From: a bacterium
Lineage (GTDB): Bacteria; Cyanobacteriota; Vampirovibrionia; Gastranaerophilales; Gastranaerophilaceae
DNA: 10,528 bases
Direction: 5' to 3'
Assembly (NCBI GenBank): GCA_017995595.1
Contig: JAGOIO010000027.1
Location: forward strand, 1 to 10,528
Position numbers and translations under genes: made by a program. Shown piece by piece: positions 5,681 to 10,528 of the stretch. The notes beneath the pieces are model-generated. The model saw nothing but the letters and a program-made list of their open reading frames with translations, had not been told where the DNA came from and made no database searches. Numbering within the stretch: the first letter of the stretch is position 1; every line of letters begins with the position of its first letter.

Positions 5681-6841
5681 TTATTTAGTTGCAGTTTCTG
5701 CCTCTTTAGTTTGCTTATTAGATTTTATAATATTATTGCGTTTTTTACGTCTCATTAAATCAACAAACGCTTCCAATCTTGTAATATAACCTGCTTTACC
5801 GGTTTGTTCGTCCATCACTAGGGCTAAAATAGGGATATTACAATTTTCTCTCATACTTGGAAAGATATTTTGAGACATAATTTCAGGCATGCAAGTAAAC
5901 GGACTTATGTGTATAATTCCGTCCTTACCGTGTTCATCAGCCCAAGCTACGTCAGAAACACATTCTAGAGCATCTCCTCCGATATCTCTCATTAAATAAG
6001 GCTGTGCCATTCTGAAAGCTCTTTCTAAGTGAGTCTCACCTTTTTTAAATATCTTCGGTATTATTGCATCTTTTAAAAATCCGCTTACCGTAAGGCTTCT
6101 TCTCGTTTGAACTCCCATTCTGCCAAGTTCTCGTTCAATATTTTGGTTTGCAAAATCGTCAAGTACAAGGAAAATTTCCCCTGTTAAGTCAACGTGTAAA
6201 ATATCTCTTTTTTTATCAATAGGAGTTTTTGCAAGTTCAATAAAAGCTTCTTTTTTAGCTTTTTTTAATTCTTTTATTGATTTTGCTGCTGCTATTAATT
6301 TTAATCCTTTGTTAAAATGTTTTTCAGCTGTACCTACTGTTATTTCTCTTGCTCTGTAATAAGAAAGAGCATTTTGTAAATCATCAAGTACAAAAACAGT
6401 TCTTATTAAATCGTAAATCGCTCTGATAAATAAAATAGGGTCATTCTTTCCTGTAAGCTCTTTTAAAAAGTTATAAAGACCTTTTACTCCGTCATATAAC
6501 GCAAGTTCAATGTAATTGGCTTCATAACCCATATCTTTAAGTGCATTTTGAATGCTACTGCCATATTCACCAAGTCGGCAAATTCCTGGAGATGATATCA
6601 TTGCAACATAATCAGTTCCACCTTCAAGGGCTTCAATGAAATTCCCCAAAATAAGCTTGTAAGGTAAACAAATTGCTTCAGGTGAATTTTTAGTACCCAA
6701 AGTCAATGTCTTTTTGTTGGTATAAGGCGGTTCAAAAGGTTCAACTCCGACTTTTCTTAATGCTGCAGCCCATGCAATATGGATTGTTCCCATGTGTGGA
6801 AATGCTACTTTTTTCTTTTTATTTTTTTCTTCTTCTGCCAT
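5681..6841 (-). CDS. 2-hydroxyacyl-CoA dehydratase activase-related protein (DUF2229-like)
   Basis: The 386-aa product matches the DUF2229 / CoA-protein-activase-related family by its N-terminal pattern FPHMGT..AWAAALRKVGVEPFEPPYT, then SPEAICLPYKLILGNF and SSPGICRLGEYG. Further conserved-looking cysteines sit in ALECVSDVAW (C294) and ISPFTCMPE (C317); with C58 and C88 they are plausible iron-sulfur ligands. Relatives are linked to the ATP-dependent activase and iron-sulfur subunits of 2-hydroxyacyl-CoA dehydratase-like enzymes. This gene stands without either partner in the window, so its role is open. The C-terminal ~30 residues are lysine-rich and poorly conserved in appearance. It leads the operon with the membrane protein (9-bp gap) and miaA. 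An extended -10 promoter lies about 37 nt upstream of the start; the ribosome site is weak. Confidence 0.8.
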   Translation of the reverse strand: MAEEEKNKKKKVAFPHMGTIHIAWAAALRKVGVEPFEPPYTNKKTLTLGTKNSPEAICLPYKLILGNFIEALEGGTDYVAMISSPGICRLGEYGSSIQNALKDMGYEANYIELALYDGVKGLYNFLKELTGKNDPILFIRAIYDLIRTVFVLDDLQNALSYYRAREITVGTAEKHFNKGLKLIAAAKSIKELKKAKKEAFIELAKTPIDKKRDILHVDLTGEIFLVLDDFANQNIERELGRMGVQTRRSLTVSGFLKDAIIPKIFKKGETHLERAFRMAQPYLMRDIGGDALECVSDVAWADEHGKDGIIHISPFTCMPEIMSQNIFPSMRENCNIPILALVMDEQTGKAGYITRLEAFVDLMRRKKRNNIIKSNKQTKEAETATK

Positions 6842-6877
6842 TTTTATTTTCTTTCTAAAAGGTATCTTACTTCCAGT

Positions 6878-6886
6878 ATTATATCA
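6878..6886 (-). promoter_or_regulatory. extended -10 promoter of the DUF2229-membrane protein-miaA operon
   Basis: On the minus strand, TGATATAAT (6886-6878) is a perfect -10 with the upstream TG element. No good -35 lies 16-18 bp upstream, which extended -10 promoters tolerate. The predicted start site gives a 5' leader of about 30 nt. Confidence 0.6.
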
Positions 6887-6928
6887 GGAAAAAAACTTTT
6901 TACCATACCCCAAATATATAATATGAGG

Positions 6929-6957
6929 TTGACAAACAATAGTTCAGAGACTACAAT
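6929..6957 (+). promoter_or_regulatory. sigma70 promoter of map
   Basis: Consensus -35 TTGACA (6929-6934), a 17-bp spacer and -10 TACAAT (6952-6957). Transcription should begin near 6964, leaving a leader of about 64 nt before map. It lies back-to-back with the operon promoter at 6878-6886, so the 186-bp gap is a divergent promoter region. Confidence 0.85.
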
Positions 6958-7027
6958 AGTAGAGAATTAAAGAGTATTGGTCTGTTAAAAGTTGTTATGT
7001 AGTTAGTTTAAGAGAAAGCTGATAAAT

Positions 7028-7777
7028 ATGATTCACAGAAAATCAAGAGATGAAATTAAAAGAATGCGTCATGCCGGTTACATTGTTGCCTTAGTTCACC
7101 AAGAAATGAAGAAAGCTGTTGAACCAGGGATTAGTACGAAAGAACTTGATGATATTGCTTTTAGAACAATAAAGGCAAATAAAGCAGTTCCTACGTTTTT
7201 AGGTTATGACGGATTCCCTGCAAGTATTTGTGCTTCAATCAATGAACTTGTTGTACACGGTATTCCTAATGAAAAAACAATATTAAAAGAGGGTGATATC
7301 GTAAGTATTGATATTGGAGCTACTTATGGTGGTCTTGTCGGTGATAGTGCTTGGACTTATCCTGTAGGTGAAATATCTGACGAGAAAAAAAGGTTGCTAA
7401 AAACTACTGAAGAATCTTTGATGGCAGGTTTTAAGATGATGAGAGAAGGAAATACTTTAGATATGGTAGGTAAAGCTATTGAAGAAGTTGCTAATCGTGA
7501 AAAACTTGGTATTGTAAGACAATATGGCGGTCATGGTGTTGGACATGTTATGCATGAAGATCCATTTGTTGCAAATTATTCAACAGGAAATCCGACAGTA
7601 TTGAAGAGTGGTATGACAATAGCCGTTGAACCAATGTTGAATTTGGGCGGTGATGATGTTGAAGTTCTTCCTGATAATTGGGGTGTTAAGACTGTTGACA
7701 ATATGCCATCAGCTCACTTTGAACACACAATATGGGTTAGTGATGATGAACCTGTTTTCTTAACTGCTTTAGAATAA
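7028..7777 (+). CDS. map: methionine aminopeptidase, type I
   Basis: The enzyme removes the initiator methionine from nascent proteins in the cytoplasm. The 249-aa product is the compact type Ia form, with no N-terminal zinc-finger extension. All metal ligands are present: D95 (SIDIGA), D106 (VGDSAW), H169 (GGHGVG), E201 (AVEPML) and E232 (HFEHTI). H77 (VVHGIP), the substrate-binding histidine, is also present. The ATG is close to the normal N-terminus; the ribosome site is weak (AAGAGAAAG region, 10-18 nt upstream). It has its own strong promoter and is followed by a 98-bp gap before motA. In many bacteria map sits with secY/adk; here it stands next to flagellar stator genes. Confidence 0.98.
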   Translation: MIHRKSRDEIKRMRHAGYIVALVHQEMKKAVEPGISTKELDDIAFRTIKANKAVPTFLGYDGFPASICASINELVVHGIPNEKTILKEGDIVSIDIGATYGGLVGDSAWTYPVGEISDEKKRLLKTTEESLMAGFKMMREGNTLDMVGKAIEEVANREKLGIVRQYGGHGVGHVMHEDPFVANYSTGNPTVLKSGMTIAVEPMLNLGGDDVEVLPDNWGVKTVDNMPSAHFEHTIWVSDDEPVFLTALE

Positions 7778-7804
7778 GTGTTAAAATTTAAAAATAAATT
7801 AATT

Positions 7805-7833
7805 ATACGATTTAAAATGTAAAAAAATCGTAT
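7805..7833. repeat. 9-bp inverted repeat between map and motA
   Basis: ATACGATTT (7805-7813) and AAATCGTAT (7825-7833) form perfect arms around an 11-nt A-rich loop. Only TTAATAG follows on the plus strand, so it is a weak terminator candidate. It might instead be a binding site upstream of motA. Confidence 0.4.
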
Positions 7834-7875
7834 TTAATAGTAAGAGTATATATACAATCGGAGTTACAATAGTTT

Positions 7876-8634
7876 ATGGATATATTTGCAATAGTAGGCG
7901 TATTAATGGGTGTAGGCTTCATTCTTACGGCTCAGGCAATGGAAGGCGGAAATGTTGGTCAGTTACTACAATTAACTGCCGGCATGATAGTTTTTGGCGG
8001 TACCGCCGGGGGTGTTGTTGCGAGTTTTCCTCCTGCAGATTTGAAAAATGCTCTTGTTTTCTTAAAATGTGTTGTTATACCTCCGAAAGTCGATTTTGAA
8101 GCTTTGATTAAAGAAATAGTCTCTTTTGCGATGAAAGCAAGAAAAGAAGGTGTTATTGTTCTTGAAAAAGAAGCTCAACATGCTTCGGATAAACTTCTTA
8201 CTTTAGGGTTGGAAGCGGTTGCTGATGGTGCTGATCCATCACTTGTTCAAGGTATGATGGAAAATCAAGTTTCCCAACTTCAAGCAAAAGTTAAAAAAGC
8301 TGCAAGTGTTTGGGAATCTGCAGGTGGTTATTCTCCAACATTTGGTATTATTGGTGCTGTTTTAGGCTTAATCCAAGTTATGCAGAACTTATCAGATCCG
8401 TCAAAATTAGGTTCAGGTATTGCGGTTGCCTTTGTTGCAACGGTTTATGGTTTGTTTGCCGCTAACTTAATTTTAATTCCGTCAAGCACAAGAATAAAAA
8501 TGTGTTATCAGAAAGTGTTTTTGGCTCAAGAAATGATGCTTGAGGGTATTCTTTCTATTCAAGCAGGAGAAAGCCCTGCTCTTATTGAAAGAAAACTTCG
8601 CTCATTCCTGTTAACTGAATCAAAAGAAGGGTAA
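7876..8634 (+). CDS. motA: flagellar motor stator protein MotA
   Basis: MotA and MotB form the ion-conducting stator that drives flagellar rotation in the inner membrane. The 252-aa product has four membrane segments: ~1-20, ~30-50, ~152-172 and ~180-201. The large cytoplasmic loop carries the torque-generating charges in ARKEGVIVLE (R89, E97). The conserved prolines are P154 (YSPTFGIIGAVLG) and P202 (NLILIP). A tag codon stands two codons before the ATG, so the start cannot be further upstream. The nearest ribosome site, GGAG at 7860-7863, is 12 nt away, a long spacing. No clear promoter box was found in the 98-bp gap. motB follows after 2 bp. Confidence 0.97.
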   Translation: MDIFAIVGVLMGVGFILTAQAMEGGNVGQLLQLTAGMIVFGGTAGGVVASFPPADLKNALVFLKCVVIPPKVDFEALIKEIVSFAMKARKEGVIVLEKEAQHASDKLLTLGLEAVADGADPSLVQGMMENQVSQLQAKVKKAASVWESAGGYSPTFGIIGAVLGLIQVMQNLSDPSKLGSGIAVAFVATVYGLFAANLILIPSSTRIKMCYQKVFLAQEMMLEGILSIQAGESPALIERKLRSFLLTESKEG

Positions 8635-8636
8635 TA

Positions 8637-9686
8637 ATGGGAAAAAAGAAGGCTGAGCCGGAAGAACAAGCAAATTTAGGTCGTTGGATGGTTTCGTATG
8701 CGGACTTTGTTACGTTGCTGTTTGCTACGTTTGTTGTTTTGTATGCACTTTCTCAAGTTGATATTAAAGCTTTTTCTTCATTGGAAAACTCTATTAAACA
8801 AGCTTTTTCTGCACCGTCTTTGCTTCAAGGTTCTCAGGGAGTTTTGAACGATGGTAATAATTTGATGGATCAAACTAGTGCAGATTCTATGATTGAGCCT
8901 TTAATGATGGAATATATCAGTCAAAAATATGAACAAGAGGCTTATTCAAAAATCGAAAATGATATAAAACGTATGGAGCAATCAGGTGAACTTTCAGGTG
9001 TTGAGGTTTCTGAAACTGATCAAGGTCTGATTATCAGGTTTGGAGATGATTACTTGTTCCCATCAGGTTCTGCAACTATTTATCCGAGTGCAAAGTCCAA
9101 ACTCGATAAGGTTGGTGCTGTTATTGCTAAAAGATTTATTCTTCACTATATGAAGATTGAAGGTCATACTGATAACCGACCTATTTTATCAAGTTCATAC
9201 CCTTCAAATTGGGAGTTGTCATCTGCTCGTGCTAGTGCTATAGTAAGATATATGATTGGTAGATTCAGCTTTATGCCAAGTCTATTCTCTGCTACAGGTT
9301 ATGCCGAAACTCGTCCTGTTGCTCCGAATACAACTGATGCTAATCGTGCTAAGAATAGACGTGTTGAGATTCTTATTTTGCGTAATCGTAATAAGAGTCA
9401 AGTCAACCCTCAAAATGAGTTTATGAAAATGAGTAAGCAAGATCAAGAAGCTATGGAAAGACATAGAATTGAGATTATTGCTAAAATTCAAAGGTCTCCA
9501 AAAGAAGAAAAACTAATTGGACCTGAAGAAAATCATCAAGAGGAAGTTATTTTAAATAAACAGTTGTATAATAAGGAAGTATTAAGACTTTCAAGAACTT
9601 CAAACGGATTTGATGAAAAGACAAAGGTTAAGATAACTGGGCAGGGCGATTGGCTAAGACCACCTGCTTCAAAAGGAAAAGATTAA
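8637..9686 (+). CDS. motB: flagellar motor stator protein MotB, with long C-terminal tail
   Basis: MotB anchors the stator to peptidoglycan and carries the ion-binding aspartate. In this 349-aa protein the single N-terminal helix holds RWMVSYADFVTLLFATF, with D23 as the proton-carrying residue. A linker and plug region follow (~45-120), then the OmpA-like peptidoglycan-binding domain (~125-245) with EGHTDNRP (H177-N180), SARASAIVRY and NRAKNRRVEILI. About 100 charged residues follow the OmpA domain, longer than usual for MotB; they contain no recognisable motif and end in lysine-rich sequence. The ribosome site AGAAGGG lies in the end of motA, 5 nt before the ATG, and the stops and start run together as TAATAATG. 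Co-transcription with motA is clear. Confidence 0.96.
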   Translation: MGKKKAEPEEQANLGRWMVSYADFVTLLFATFVVLYALSQVDIKAFSSLENSIKQAFSAPSLLQGSQGVLNDGNNLMDQTSADSMIEPLMMEYISQKYEQEAYSKIENDIKRMEQSGELSGVEVSETDQGLIIRFGDDYLFPSGSATIYPSAKSKLDKVGAVIAKRFILHYMKIEGHTDNRPILSSSYPSNWELSSARASAIVRYMIGRFSFMPSLFSATGYAETRPVAPNTTDANRAKNRRVEILILRNRNKSQVNPQNEFMKMSKQDQEAMERHRIEIIAKIQRSPKEEKLIGPEENHQEEVILNKQLYNKEVLRLSRTSNGFDEKTKVKITGQGDWLRPPASKGKD

Positions 9687-9738
9687 ACGAAATGTGTAAA
9701 ATGGTTTCAAAAGAGTATAGAAATAGGAGTTGATAAAG

Positions 9739-10341
9739 ATGGAGCATTATTTTGTAGGTATATCACTTGCTTCAGGTGCTAATGTTGAATCCGGTGTTGC
9801 GGTTTTAGACAAAAACAATGATATTATATTTATTGATAAAATGTTTACAATGCATGATGTACAACATTTTTTAGATAATTTTTCTTCATTAAAAAATTCA
9901 AGGGTTTGTATTTCTTTACCTTATGAGAATATGATTTTGAATGGTAAGTGGAGAATTTTGTCAAAACCATACCAGCTTTTACTTTCGAACGATAAAATCC
10001 ACAATACTGATAATTGGACTCAACGATATTCAAATAGAGGTTCTGATTATTTTTCAAGCCTTGTGGAAAAAGGTATTGAAATAAATCGTTTTGAATTAAA
10101 TTTAACAAGACAAGAATTGGGATTAAATTCTTGCTATAAAGACCGTTCTCCTGCTGATTGCAAGGCGTTGCAGTCTGCATTGAAGATAAAATACGGATTT
10201 GCATCTATTCCGTCAAATATGATGCCAATGGCACAACTGGAAGCCATTGTCGGTTCTCTTCTCGCAAAAAATATTTGTGAAAAAGAAGAGGTTGAGGTAA
10301 GACCTTTGTTTGAATTTAATGGAATTCCTGTTGTAAGATAA
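9739..10341 (+). CDS. protein of unknown function, possible RNase H-like fold
   Basis: I do not recognise this 200-aa protein with confidence. The start is placed at ATG 9739 because AGGAG (9725-9729) lies 9 nt before it; the in-frame TTG at 9730 directly touches that site and is unlikely. The N-terminus FVGISLASGANVESGVAVLD, a following strand-like IIFIDK, and RVCISLP resemble the first strands of an RNase H-like (DUF429-type) fold. The usual first acidic residue (GID) appears as Ser9 (GIS). A conserved-looking RSPADCKALQSALKIKYG (138-153) and a helix LEAIVGSLLAKNI (167-179) follow. If the fold is right, loss of the first acid suggests a non-catalytic or changed role. It lies 52 bp after motB and before the operon terminator, so it may be co-transcribed with the stator genes. 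Confidence 0.72.
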   Translation: MEHYFVGISLASGANVESGVAVLDKNNDIIFIDKMFTMHDVQHFLDNFSSLKNSRVCISLPYENMILNGKWRILSKPYQLLLSNDKIHNTDNWTQRYSNRGSDYFSSLVEKGIEINRFELNLTRQELGLNSCYKDRSPADCKALQSALKIKYGFASIPSNMMPMAQLEAIVGSLLAKNICEKEEVEVRPLFEFNGIPVVR

Positions 10342-10376
10342 CTTTATTATTAATTATTATAATAAATGAATATAAT

Positions 10377-10407
10377 AAAAAGCGAACATTTTTAATGTTC
10401 GCTTTTT
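10377..10407. terminator. intrinsic terminator, usable in both directions
   Basis: AAAAAGCGAACATT (10377-10390) and AATGTTCGCTTTTT (10394-10407) form a perfect 14-bp stem with a 3-nt loop, and the T-run is part of the right arm. The A-run on the left gives a T-run on the minus strand, so it can end both the motAB-associated transcript and the minus-strand gene entering from the right. Confidence 0.93.
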
Positions 10408-10434
10408 AATTCTGTAATTCAAGTAATATATTAA

Positions 10435-10528
10435 TTACTCAATATTAAAATTTGCTTGAGGAGCATCAGCACCATCTTGAGGATAGTTATTTGCTAAAGG
10501 GTCGTAGTCTGTCGCAACAGGAGAAGCT
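10435..10528 (-). CDS. C-terminal end of a gene cut by the right edge
   Basis: On the minus strand an open frame enters from the right edge and stops with TAA at 10437-10435. The visible last 30 residues end in NYPQDGADAPQANFNIE and are rich in Ala, Pro, Asp and Asn, without a known motif. The bidirectional terminator 27 bp further on supports a gene ending here. The product cannot be named. Confidence 0.6.
   Translation of the reverse strand, partial: ASPVATDYDPLANNYPQDGADAPQANFNIE

Noticed and set aside
7853..7858. motA promoter with -10 TACAAT
   Set aside because: No -35 at the right distance, and the start site would fall after the only GGAG ribosome site.
9730..9738. TTG start of the gene after motB
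   Set aside because: The TTG touches the AGGAG ribosome site with no spacing, while ATG 9739 has ideal spacing.
9845..10204. Minus-strand open frame inside the gene after motB
   Set aside because: It lies wholly within a plus-strand gene that has a good ribosome site, and its translation shows no recognisable motif or domain pattern.

Overview
The window is about two-thirds A+T and carries bacterial housekeeping and motility genes. The gene set is a diderm-type flagellar stator pair (MotA/MotB), a small SprA-related putative metalloprotease, a secreted TPR/matrixin-like metalloprotease, a 2-hydroxyacyl-CoA-dehydratase-activase-related (DUF2229-like) protein, MiaA and type I methionine aminopeptidase. 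The combination fits a gut, non-photosynthetic relative of cyanobacteria (Melainabacteria/Vampirovibrionia, Gastranaerophilales-like). This placement is an inference from gene content and base composition; no phylogenetic marker settles it.

Layout. Bases 1-1333 hold a minus-strand ATP-grasp protein with the possible start of another gene beyond it at the left edge. Bases 1334-2167 hold a minus-strand SprA-related putative metalloprotease. Bases 2168-2687 contain no protein gene. They hold a tRNA-Arg(CCU) on the minus strand and, immediately 5' of it, about 2.1 tandem copies of a 111-bp unit. Each unit begins with the first 19 nt of the tRNA and carries a long hairpin and an inverted copy of the tRNA D-arm. 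Bases 2688-3980 encode a secreted TPR/matrixin-like protease on the plus strand. Bases 3991-6841 form a compact minus-strand operon: DUF2229-like protein, then a six-helix membrane protein, then miaA, with the last two overlapping by 104 bp. After a divergent promoter region comes map (7028-7777), then motA-motB and an unrecognised 200-aa protein (7876-10341), closed by a strong intrinsic terminator. A minus-strand gene fragment occupies the right edge.

Functionally, motA-motB encode the proton-driven flagellar stator. miaA and the tRNA are translation-related, and map trims nascent N-termini. The most unusual region is the tRNA-Arg 5' repeat array, whose inverted D-arm segments could pair perfectly over 14 nt with the mature tRNA D-arm. 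A second pattern is that both metalloprotease genes flanking this array have an extended -10 box (TGnTATAAT) only 6-7 nt from the ATG, which implies leaderless mRNAs.
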